Part shown: positions 8,378 to 15,468 of the stretch, one piece after another
Position numbering within the stretch: the stretch's first letter is position 1
Layout: each line of letters opens with the position of its first letter
NCBI GenBank assembly: GCA_963725425.1
Contig: CAVRYJ010000041.1
Span: forward strand, 248,001-312,000
Reading direction: 5' to 3'
Source: Clostridium_I sp963725425
GTDB lineage: Bacteria; Bacillota; Clostridia; Clostridiales; Clostridiaceae
DNA length: 64,000 nucleotides
The notes under the pieces: generated by a model
What the model was told of the DNA's origin: nothing
What the model saw: only the letters and a program-made list of their open reading frames with translations
Databases searched by the model: none
Position numbers and translations under genes: made by a program

Positions 8378-9394
8378 ATGGAAAGATATGATGTTATAGT
8401 AGTCGGGGCGGGTCCTGCAGGTCTATCATCGGCAATAGAAGCTGCTAAAAGAGGACTTAAGGTTGTTGTATTTGATGAAAATTCAAAACCAGGTGGACAA
8501 TTATTTAAACAGATTCATAAGTTCTTTGGGTCAAAAGAACATAGGGCTAAAATAAGAGGGTTTAAAATAGGTGAGGAACTTTTAAAAGAAGCAGAAGGTG
8601 CAGGGGTAGAGGTAGTATTAAATGCAATTGTAATTGGAATATATTTAGATAAAGAAGTGACTATAAACATAAAAGACCAGGTTATTCATTATAAAGGAGA
8701 TGCAATTATAGTTGCCACAGGTGCTTCTGAAAATATGGTTACATTTGAAGGTTGGACACTTCCAGGAGTTATAGGTGCAGGGGCTGCACAGACTATGATG
8801 AATCTTCATGGAATACAGCCTGGGAAGAGAATACTTATGCTTGGTAGTGGAAATGTTGGAGTAGTTGTTAGTTATCAACTATTACAATCTGGCTGTGAGG
8901 TAGTGGGTATTGTAGATTCAGCACCTAAAATTGGTGGATACGGTGTGCATTCCGCAAAGGTAGCTAGATGTGGAGTTCAATTCTACCTATCTCATACAAT
9001 AATTAAAGCTGAAGGAGATCAGTTTGTAACTGGAGTTACTATTGGAGAGGTTGATAATAAGTGGAAGATAATACCTGGAACTGAAAAACATTTTGATGTT
9101 GATACAATTTGTCTTGCAGTTGGTCTTTCTCCTATGTCACAGCTTCTTAAAATGGCTGGATGTGAAATGGAGGAGAACCCTAAAAAAGGAGGATTTGTTC
9201 CTCTTTGTGGCGAATATGGAGAAACTTCTGTTAAAGGAATATTTGTAGCAGGAGATGTTTCAGGAATAGAAGAGGCAAGTTCAGCTATGATTGAAGGAAG
9301 GATTTCAGGTGTAGCAGTTGCGTATAGGTTAGGGTTTATTGAAAAAGAAGAATTGGATGCAAAAGCAGAAGAATTAGAAGAATGCATTACATAG
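8378..9394 (+). CDS. FAD/NAD(P)-binding oxidoreductase subunit, HcnB-like
   Basis: Flavoprotein subunit of 338 residues. The N-terminal FAD fold starts YDVIVVGAGPAGLSSAIEAAKRG. A central second dinucleotide fold, LMLGSGNVGVVVSYQLLQSG, and the C-terminal GIFVAGDVSGIEEASSAMIEGR complete a pyridine-nucleotide-disulfide-oxidoreductase layout. Usual HcnB or hydroxyproline-dehydrogenase alpha subunits are about 450 residues with a C-terminal BFD-type 2Fe-2S domain. Here that domain is encoded separately at 9971. I chose the ATG at 8378 because AGGTG lies 6 bases upstream; a GTG at 8369 is possible. Confidence 0.85.
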   Translation: MERYDVIVVGAGPAGLSSAIEAAKRGLKVVVFDENSKPGGQLFKQIHKFFGSKEHRAKIRGFKIGEELLKEAEGAGVEVVLNAIVIGIYLDKEVTINIKDQVIHYKGDAIIVATGASENMVTFEGWTLPGVIGAGAAQTMMNLHGIQPGKRILMLGSGNVGVVVSYQLLQSGCEVVGIVDSAPKIGGYGVHSAKVARCGVQFYLSHTIIKAEGDQFVTGVTIGEVDNKWKIIPGTEKHFDVDTICLAVGLSPMSQLLKMAGCEMEENPKKGGFVPLCGEYGETSVKGIFVAGDVSGIEEASSAMIEGRISGVAVAYRLGFIEKEELDAKAEELEECIT

Positions 9395-9407
9395 CTTGAG
9401 ACAGGGG

Positions 9408-9978
9408 ATGTTCGGTCCAAAAAATAAAGGAAAAGATATTGATACAACAGAGGAAGGTTTTGATGTTTCAAAAAATCTCCTAAAAAAAAGGATATTTGAC
9501 GGATGAAGAAGTGATGAATTATCCAGGAGTAAAATCAATTAAAGGAATTCATCCTGTAATTGAATGTTCACAAAATATTCCTTGCAACCCATGCCAAGAT
9601 GCTTGTAAAAAGAATTGTATTAAGATTGGGGAAAAGATTACATCACTTCCAATTGTTGACGAGGAAGCAACTTGTATTGGATGCGGAATGTGTGTAGCAT
9701 CTTGTTCTGGTCAGTCAATATTTCTTTTAAATGAAGATTATGAAGAAGGGTATACAACAGTTACAATGCCCTATGAGTTTTTGCCATTACCAGAAAAAGG
9801 AATGAAAGGTATTGCTTTGGACAGAAGCGGACAAAGAATATGTGAGGCAGAAGTTGTGGGGGTTAAATCTCTTCCTGTCTTTGATAAAACTAACCTTTTA
9901 ACTATAAAGGTACCTAAAGAAATGGGAATGAAAGCTAGATTTTTTAAAGCAGAGTTAGGAGGTAAATATTATGAGTAA
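9408..9978 (+). CDS. 4Fe-4S dicluster protein of the oxidase complex, frame broken in A8 run
   Basis: Ferredoxin-type subunit with two cysteine clusters, CSQNIPCNPCQDACKKNC and CIGCGMCVASC, predicted to carry electrons between flavin subunits. The uninterrupted frame starts only at a TTG at 9496 (160 residues). An ATG at 9408 opens a 30-codon frame that would join it as KKGYLTDEEVMNYPGV if the A8 run at 9482-9489 had seven A, giving about 189 residues. I favour the longer form because the joined sequence is smooth, but the TTG or the ATG at 9514 could also be used. The last 8 bases overlap the next gene, indicating translational coupling. Confidence 0.7.
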
Positions 9979-10300
9979 AGTTAATGATAGATCAAGAGAT
10001 ATAGGCGAATTTATTTCTCAATCTGATGACCATATTATAATATGCCGTTGCGAGGAAATTACAAAGGGAGAAATAAGGAGGGCAGTACATGATGGAATGT
10101 TTACTATTACAGAAATAAGAAGGTATTTAAGAACAGGTATGGGACTTTGTCAAGGTCAGACTTGTAGTAAACTAGTAAAGGGTATTGCAGCTAGAGAACT
10201 GGGTATTTCACCATTAGAACTAGAATCAACAGGTTCCCGTGCACCTATGAGACCTATAGAAATGAAAGTTCTTGCAAATGAAAGCAAAGGAGGGAAATAA
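9971..10300 (+). CDS. BFD-type (2Fe-2S)-binding protein
   Basis: A 109-residue stand-alone bacterioferritin-associated-ferredoxin-like domain. The ligand pattern is IICRCEE (two cysteines separated by one residue) followed by GMGLCQGQTC (two cysteines separated by four), with the helical ITEIRRYLRTG segment between. In HcnB-like proteins this domain is fused to the flavoprotein C-terminus; here it is a separate gene whose start overlaps the 4Fe-4S gene by 8 bases. It very likely belongs to the same enzyme complex. Confidence 0.85.
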   Translation: MSKVNDRSRDIGEFISQSDDHIIICRCEEITKGEIRRAVHDGMFTITEIRRYLRTGMGLCQGQTCSKLVKGIAARELGISPLELESTGSRAPMRPIEMKVLANESKGGK

Positions 10301-10301
10301 C

Positions 10302-11428
10302 ATGAAAATTTGTGCTGATGTAATAATTATCGGAAGTGGTGTCATAGGAAATGCTACAGCATACTACTTAGCAAAAAAGGTGCTTCTGTTATTGTCCTTG
10401 AGAAAAGTAGCAGCATTGGTGATGGAGGTTCTACAAGGAACGGTGGAGGAGTACGTCAATCAGGACGTGATAAAAGAGAGTTACCTCTTGCTATGTATGG
10501 AATAAAAAATCTTTGGCCTACATTGTCTCAGGAATTAGGAATGGATGTAGAATATTATCAAGATGGTAATTTAAGACTTGGTAAAACAGAAGATCATATT
10601 AAAACTTTAACAAGGCTAGCTAAAAATGCAAATGACTGTGGTCTCGATGTAAGAATGATTTCAGGTAGCGAGGCAAGAAAAATTTGTCCATATCTTTCAG
10701 AAGAAGTAATTGGAGCAAGCTGGTGCCCTACTGATGGACATGCAAATCCACTGATGACAACTCTTGCTTATTATCGAAAAGCACGACAAAGGGGAGTACG
10801 GTTCGTAACTGGAGAAGAAGTTATTGAAATAAAAAAAGTTAAAGGAAAAGCAAGACAAGTAGTAACTGAAAATAATGTATATGAAGGGGATAACATTATT
10901 TTAGCAGCAGGTTATGATAGCCGTAAAATAGCGGCTACAATAGGAATAGATATTCCAATGAGGAAAGTTTTATTAGAGGTACTTGTTACAGAAGCTCAAA
11001 AACCTATGTTTTATCAAATGTTAGGTACTGCAGAAGCAGATTTTTATGGGCATCAAAGTCAACATGGTTCGTTTGTATTTGGTGGTTCTTCAGGGGCAGA
11101 AGCTTTTAATAAAGACAATGGAACACCAACCACAAGTAGCATTACCTCTTCAGCTATATGTAGAGGTATTATGAAATATTTTCCTATACTTCAAGATGTA
11201 AAAATTGTACGTACTTGGGCGGGATGGATAGATGAATGTATAGATCATTTGCCTGTAATAAGTCATGTGGAAGAAGTTCCAGGACTAACTTTAGCCTGTG
11301 CCTTTTCAGGACATGGATTTGGAATATCTCCTACTGTAGGAATGCTATTATCTGAGATGCTAACAGAAGGTAAAACCTCTCTTGATATAAGTGCTTTCCG
11401 TTATGATAGATTTAAAGCTAAAATATAG
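10302..11428 (+). CDS. FAD-dependent amine/imino-acid oxidase subunit (DAO family), one-base frameshift
   Basis: D-amino-acid-oxidase-fold flavoprotein, the catalytic HcnC or sarcosine-oxidase-beta-like subunit. The first frame reads MKICADVIIIGSGVIGNATAYYLAKK and is lost at the A6 run at 10373-10378. Adding one A restores GASVIVLEKS, then a GGSTRNGGGVRQSG segment, and continues to the stop at 11428 (about 375 residues). Later motifs are GHANPLMTTLAYYRKA, the FAD-contacting LAAGYDS and the C-terminal SGHGFGISPTVGMLLSE. It would oxidise the C-N bond of the imported substrate and pass electrons to the Fe-S and NAD(P) subunits. The break is probably a sequencing indel or a slippage site, because the rest of the gene is intact. 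Confidence 0.8.
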
Positions 11429-11558
11429 ATTTTATAAGGAAATTTTTTATAATATTAGCCCACTTTTTACAATTGTTGGTACAACTATGCTCAATAGTCC
11501 TACGCAATTAGTGGAAGTTGAAATGGATTCAATAGTGGATCAAAGGCATAATAATAAT

Positions 11559-11596
11559 CAATATATTAATTCATCAGCAAATTCACTAATATATTG
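11559..11596. repeat. AT-rich inverted repeat upstream of araC-type gene
   Basis: A perfect 10-bp inverted repeat, CAATATATTA and TAATATATTG, separated by 18 bases, lies 130 bases after the oxidase stop and 70 bases before the AraC-type gene. It could be an operator or a weak terminator. There is no T-run. Confidence 0.4.
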
Positions 11597-11667
11597 ATAA
11601 AATTATTTCAAAATCCCACTAATTATGATATATTAATAACAACATATTAAAAGTGGAGGGTAATAGT

Positions 11668-12495
11668 ATGATTATTTTTCCCAAGCAACCTTATTTTGTA
11701 ATGTCTACATCACGATATTATAAAGCCATTGTAATGAATTATGGAATCTCACATTTTTATTGTTTTTATAATGAAAATACAATAGAAAATTCCGCTTTTG
11801 CAATACCAGATGGATGTATTGATATTATCTTTTGTTGTGACGAAAAAGACCCATCTGCATATGTGTGTGGAACTGTTCTCCATCCTGAGATTGCATATAG
11901 TGAAAAAAACAAATATTTTTTTGGGGTACGTTTTTTACCTGGGAATTCTATAAAATTTAAAAATGCTACTATGTCAGATTTTATAGAAGCTAAAATTCCT
12001 TTTTTAGATGTAATAGAAGATAAAGATTTATTTGAGCAAATTACTTCTAGTAAAGATCTTAATTATCAAATAAAAGTGTTTATGGATAAATATATAAAGT
12101 CATATATTGACTTTAAGACAACTAATAAATATGAAGATTTAAAAAAATCCATGATGAATAACATAATGAAAACAGCAGGACAAATTAGAGTTAAAGAACT
12201 TGCAGACGTAACAGGGTATTCAGTTCGATATATAAACAAGATGTTTTCACGTGAGTTTGGTGTGTCACCAAAGATATTTTGTAAAATGATGAGATTTCAG
12301 TACCTTCTAACAAATCTAAATGATTTAAAAAATGACATGTTTGATACCAATCTAACGCAGCTTGCTATGGAACTAGGTTATTATGATCAATCACACATGA
12401 TTAAGGACTTTCAAGAGTTTACTAACACAACTCCTGGAGAATATATGCACTCACTGAAGGAAACAGAATATAAAAAGCGGCTAGTAATCGTATAA
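11668..12495 (+). CDS. AraC family transcriptional regulator
   Basis: A 275-residue regulator. The N-terminal part contains SAFAIPDGCIDIIFCCDE, the hallmark of the DUF6597-type sensor domain found in some AraC proteins. The C-terminal part has two helix-turn-helix units: VKELADVTGYSVRYINKMFSREFGVSPK and LAMELGYYDQSHMIKDFQEFTNTTPGEY. The ATG at 11668 is preceded by GTGGAGGGT at proper distance. It follows the oxidase cluster on the same strand, so it is the best candidate for its regulator, probably responding to the substrate. Confidence 0.88.
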   Translation: MIIFPKQPYFVMSTSRYYKAIVMNYGISHFYCFYNENTIENSAFAIPDGCIDIIFCCDEKDPSAYVCGTVLHPEIAYSEKNKYFFGVRFLPGNSIKFKNATMSDFIEAKIPFLDVIEDKDLFEQITSSKDLNYQIKVFMDKYIKSYIDFKTTNKYEDLKKSMMNNIMKTAGQIRVKELADVTGYSVRYINKMFSREFGVSPKIFCKMMRFQYLLTNLNDLKNDMFDTNLTQLAMELGYYDQSHMIKDFQEFTNTTPGEYMHSLKETEYKKRLVIV

Positions 12496-12603
12496 TTCAT
12501 TTTGAGGCGCACCATCTCACCAAAGCGTTGAACTTTTCTCTGAGATTCAGGTTGGCAATTGATATAAAGAAGAGAAACTATCGCACACACCTAGAATACC
12601 TTT

Positions 12604-12640
12604 AAATTTATCCGATGATTAACATCTTTCTATTTAGAGT
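12604..12640 (-). repeat. Fragment of the dispersed ncRNA-like motif
   Basis: Read on the minus strand, this segment contains ATAGAAAGATG and then AATCATCGGATAAATTT, matching the 3' half of the RNA candidate at 1995-2160. The 5' pairing arms are not recognisable, so it looks like a decayed copy. The rest of the 12496-12683 gap shows no gene. Confidence 0.4.
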
Positions 12641-12683
12641 TGTGATAAAATAATACCAAATAGGTAGAAAGGTGTGATTTTTT

Positions 12684-13567
12684 ATGGCAATAACTGATAA
12701 AATAGTGGGATTTGTTGGAACTGGAGTAATGGGAAGAAGTATGGCTCAACATATTTTGGATAAGGGATATAAGGTATTAGTTTATAATAGAACTAAAGCT
12801 AGTGCAGATAATTTGGTTGGAAATGGGGCCATTTGGAAGGATACTGTAGGAAAATTAGCTAAGGAATCAGATATAGTTATATCAATGGTTGGATATCCTA
12901 AGGATGTTGAGGAAATTTATTTTGGCGATAGTGGGATTATAAGTAATGTAAAAAAAGGAACAGTTATTATTGATATGACTACATCTAAACCAGCATTGGC
13001 AAAAAAAATATATGAAAAAGCAAGTGAAAAAGGAATATTTGCCATAGATGCTCCTGTTTCCGGAGGTGACGTAGGCGCTGAAAAGGGAACTTTATCCATA
13101 ATGGTTGGCGGTGAAGGTGAAGTTTTTGAAAATGTAAAGCCGATACTGGAACTTATGGGTAGTAATATAGTATTTCAAGGGGCAGCAGGTGCTGGTCAAC
13201 ATACTAAAATGTGTAATCAGATAGCTATAGCATCAAATATGATTGGAGTATGTGAGGCTATGGTTTATGCAAAAAAGCAGGACTAGATATGGAAAATGTT
13301 TTAAAAAGCATATCTGTGGGAGGAGCAGCAAGTTGGTCTCTTAGTAATTTAGCTCCAAGGATGATTAAGGGCGATTTTGAACCGGGTTTTTATGTAAAAC
13401 ACTTTGTTAAGGATATAAATATTGCTTTATCAGAAGCAAAGGCAATGGGATTTAAAACCCCAGGACTTGAACTTGCAAAGGAATTATATGATGATTTGGT
13501 AAAAGAAAATAAAGAAAATTGTGGAACACAGGCGTTATTTCAACTTTATGAGCATAGTTCAAAGTAG
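12684..13567 (+). CDS. NAD-dependent 3-hydroxyisobutyrate-dehydrogenase-family enzyme, one-base frameshift
   Basis: Beta-hydroxyacid dehydrogenase (HIBADH / tartronate-semialdehyde-reductase family). The N-terminal Rossmann turn is VGFVGTGVMGRSMAQHILDKGY, and the substrate signature APVSGGDVGAEKGTLSIMVGG follows near residue 120. The catalytic region GQHTKMCNQIAIASNMIGVCEAM is present. The frame is lost at the A6 run at 13271-13276; one extra A gives YAKKAGLDMENVLKSI and continues to the stop at 13567, for about 294 residues, the normal family length. The C-terminal part keeps KDINIALSEAKAMGF. It may act with the upstream catabolic genes or be independent, as its own ribosome site and a 190-base gap precede it. 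Confidence 0.82.
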
Positions 13568-13600
13568 TTTGAAATTGCCATTAGGTGGCGGTTTGCCAGT

Positions 13601-13650
13601 TAAGAGTTAGGGAAGATTTTTCGATGAGGCTGAAAAATCCATTAAATTGG
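13601..13650 (-). repeat. End fragment of the heptamer-type dispersed repeat
   Basis: AGTTAAGAGTTAGGGAAGATTTTTC and the following GAGGCTGAAAAATCC resemble, in reverse orientation, the right end of the longer repeat elements at 34261-34478 and 39454-39617 (CTTCCTTAAC next to a TCTGCCTCAGCAGA hairpin). Confidence 0.45.
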
Positions 13651-13652
13651 GG

Positions 13653-13688
13653 AAAAAGTAGATCTGTTTACACAAAGCTACTTTTTTT
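13653..13688 (+). terminator. Bidirectional terminator
   Basis: A 9-bp stem (AAAAAGTAG with CTACTTTTT) sits between the convergent dehydrogenase gene and the small membrane-protein gene. It runs into T on the plus strand and also on the minus strand, and it overlaps the last codon of the minus-strand gene. Confidence 0.75.
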
Positions 13689-13908
13689 CTTCACAATAAA
13701 ACCTCTCACCAGTTTTGCTATTATAGTAAACCCTTAATCTCTTTCCATCACTTGGGTCAATGGTTAGTTCTTCGGTTTTTTCGAATCCTTCTGGAATGTC
13801 TGAACCATGGTTTTTGCGATATCGCTTATCCCAAAATACATAGGTTATTACAGCAAAAATAACTATACTTATTTCAAAAATAATATAAAAATTAAGAGCA
13901 ATTTTCAT
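13678..13908 (-). CDS. Small single-span membrane protein, unknown function
   Basis: A 76-residue protein with one N-terminal membrane helix (about residues 6-26) followed by a charged tail with FEKTEELTIDPSDGKRLRVYYNSKTGERFYCEE. The tail pattern (DPSDGKRLRVYYNSKTGER) looks like a conserved small domain and could be cytoplasmic. It is four bases downstream of the YbjQ-like gene, so the two form an operon. I do not recognise a named family. Confidence 0.6.
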   Translation of the reverse strand: MKIALNFYIIFEISIVIFAVITYVFWDKRYRKNHGSDIPEGFEKTEELTIDPSDGKRLRVYYNSKTGERFYCEEKK

Positions 13909-13912
13909 ATTT

Positions 13913-14239
13913 TTATTCCTTATCCTTTTCGATTATTACAGCAGTACCATATGCTAACACTTCGCTCATTGTATTACCAATTTCACTGGAGTCAAACCTC
14001 ATCATTACAATTGCATTGGCGCCCATAGCAGTAGCATTTACAACTAAACGGTCGATTGCCTGTTTACGTGCATCTTCAAGCATAGTTGTATATTCATGGA
14101 TTTCGCCACCTACCAAACTTCTAAGACTAGCTATCACGGTACCACCCAAACCTCTGCTTCTTACGACTAATCCAAAAACTTCACCCTTTACTTCTTTTAC
14201 TTTGTATCCAATAATGTTTTCAGTAGTAACAACTATCAT
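13913..14239 (-). CDS. YbjQ/UPF0145 family protein
   Basis: A 108-residue member of the YbjQ (DUF74, putative heavy-metal-binding) family. The family pattern is clear: VTTENIIGYKVKEVKGEVFG, then SRGLGGTVIASLRSLVGGEIHEYTTMLEDAR, then AMGANAIVMMRFDSS. The protein is probably a homopentamer-forming cytoplasmic protein of unknown biochemical role. The start at 14239 is chosen because AAGGGGGAT lies upstream and the family begins at this point; longer open frame upstream lacks such a site. Confidence 0.88.
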   Translation of the reverse strand: MIVVTTENIIGYKVKEVKGEVFGLVVRSRGLGGTVIASLRSLVGGEIHEYTTMLEDARKQAIDRLVVNATAMGANAIVMMRFDSSEIGNTMSEVLAYGTAVIIEKDKE

Positions 14240-14307
14240 TAAATTTATCCCCCTTAATAAATATCTTTTATTAAATGCAATTCTTCTATATGTCAGCATT
14301 ATATGTA

Positions 14308-14420
14308 TTGAAAAGGGGTTGTTGCATTAAGAAATTTATATACAATATATTGTTTTATAAATGAAAAATCAACACAATATGTATGTAGTATTTACTCTTA
14401 GTGCAACAGTCCCTTTTCAA
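14308..14420. repeat. MITE-like 113-bp inverted-repeat element
   Basis: Two 25-base arms (14308-14332 and 14396-14420, three mismatches) face each other around a 63-base AT-rich centre with no coding potential. The outer bases TTGAAAAGGG and the GTTGCA core in the arms look like the terminal repeats of a DNA transposon. No convincing target duplication is seen. It lies between the YbjQ-like gene and the lipoprotein gene. Confidence 0.5.
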
Positions 14421-14474
14421 CGTTTCCTCTTGCAATTGAGTACACTACTACTCCCATTACCACATCTAAGAAAA

Positions 14475-15197
14475 TTACCATTGTCTTCCTGGATCATTTC
14501 CCATATCATTAGCTGAACCACGAGGATATAAAACAGAATAATGATCTAACATAGGATCATTACTGTCATTTGTAGATTTAGAAAATACAAATAAAATCTT
14601 AAAATCTTTTCCTGCTGTATATCCTATAATTTGGTCCCCACCACTGGTTGTATTATAGGCAGGATTTCCAAGGGTATTTTTCACCATTGAAAGAGATATT
14701 TGTGCTAACCTACTGTCAAAAGATCTAACTTCGAAAAGTTGATCTCTGTTAATTCCAAAAACAACATTTTGTTTTGAATAAGTGTAATACGTACCCTTTG
14801 CCTGTGCTACCCACTCTGACGTATCTGCTTTACCAAGCTTTGATTCTATGGTTTGGATAGAAGTAGAACTAGCTGGGAAATCACTATTTATAATTTTCCC
14901 TTGTTGCGCTAATGTAGTAATACTATTAAGCAGTGCTACTTGTGAATCAGTTTCAGTGCCCTGCGTACCATTACTTGAATTATTTCCAGAACTATTTGTT
15001 ACATTATTAGCTGAGGAAGAATCAGTACTTGATGTATTTGCTGTAGAAACATTAGCACTATTTGAAGCTCCATTTGTACTCTTAGCACTATTGGAACTAT
15101 CACTTAATGCCTTATTTGAACTTGAACAACCAACCATAAATACTAAAGATAAAGCAACAATAGCTAATGCAATTGATTTTTTATTTGATGAAATCAT
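14475..15197 (-). CDS. YjgB-family (DUF4309) lipoprotein
   Basis: A 240-residue exported lipoprotein. Residues 1-24 form a lipoprotein signal with the lipobox VGCSSS (Cys24). A long Ser/Asn/Thr-rich linker (about 25-80) follows. The C-terminal half (SITTLAQQGKIINSDFP, then SIQTIESKLGKAD, and a late IIGYTAGKDFKILFVF) matches the DUF4309 domain of Bacillus YjgB. It would sit on the outer face of the membrane. Its function is unknown. It is transcribed away from the lysozyme gene, with a shared 270-base intergenic region. Confidence 0.82.
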   Translation of the reverse strand: MISSNKKSIALAIVALSLVFMVGCSSSNKALSDSSNSAKSTNGASNSANVSTANTSSTDSSSANNVTNSSGNNSSNGTQGTETDSQVALLNSITTLAQQGKIINSDFPASSTSIQTIESKLGKADTSEWVAQAKGTYYTYSKQNVVFGINRDQLFEVRSFDSRLAQISLSMVKNTLGNPAYNTTSGGDQIIGYTAGKDFKILFVFSKSTNDSNDPMLDHYSVLYPRGSANDMGNDPGRQW

Positions 15198-15468
15198 AAT
15201 AATTAGCCTCCTTTTACTACTACATAGTAACTATATTATATATTATCATTATTCACCACACTTTGTAATAAATTCGCACAAATAAGATAATAGCAGTTAC
15301 TAAATTAAGATGGTTTTACATGTATGGGTAATATAAGTATGCACATCATGTACTGACTTGCTATTTTTTTTGATTATCCCTGAGTATAATGTGGTAAATT
15401 AGCCAATGTATTGTGACTATGCTATTATATATGCAATGAATAAATATGAATTCAAGGAGTATTTCAAA

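Noticed and set aside
9480..9500. Programmed -1 frameshift on A_AAA_AAA in the 4Fe-4S gene
   Set aside because: A -1 shift from the 9408 frame meets a stop within four codons; only +1 (or one A fewer) joins the frames.
11391..11597. 68-codon plus-strand frame overlapping the oxidase end
   Set aside because: It overlaps an established gene in another frame, has no ribosome site and an AT-driven composition.
13807..14330. Two plus-strand frames opposite the YbjQ-like and small membrane-protein genes
   Set aside because: They are antisense shadows; the minus-strand products carry family motifs and ribosome sites.
14848..15285. 145-codon plus-strand frame opposite the lipoprotein
   Set aside because: Its Leu/Val-rich sequence is the antisense of the Ser/Asn-rich linker; no start signal is visible.
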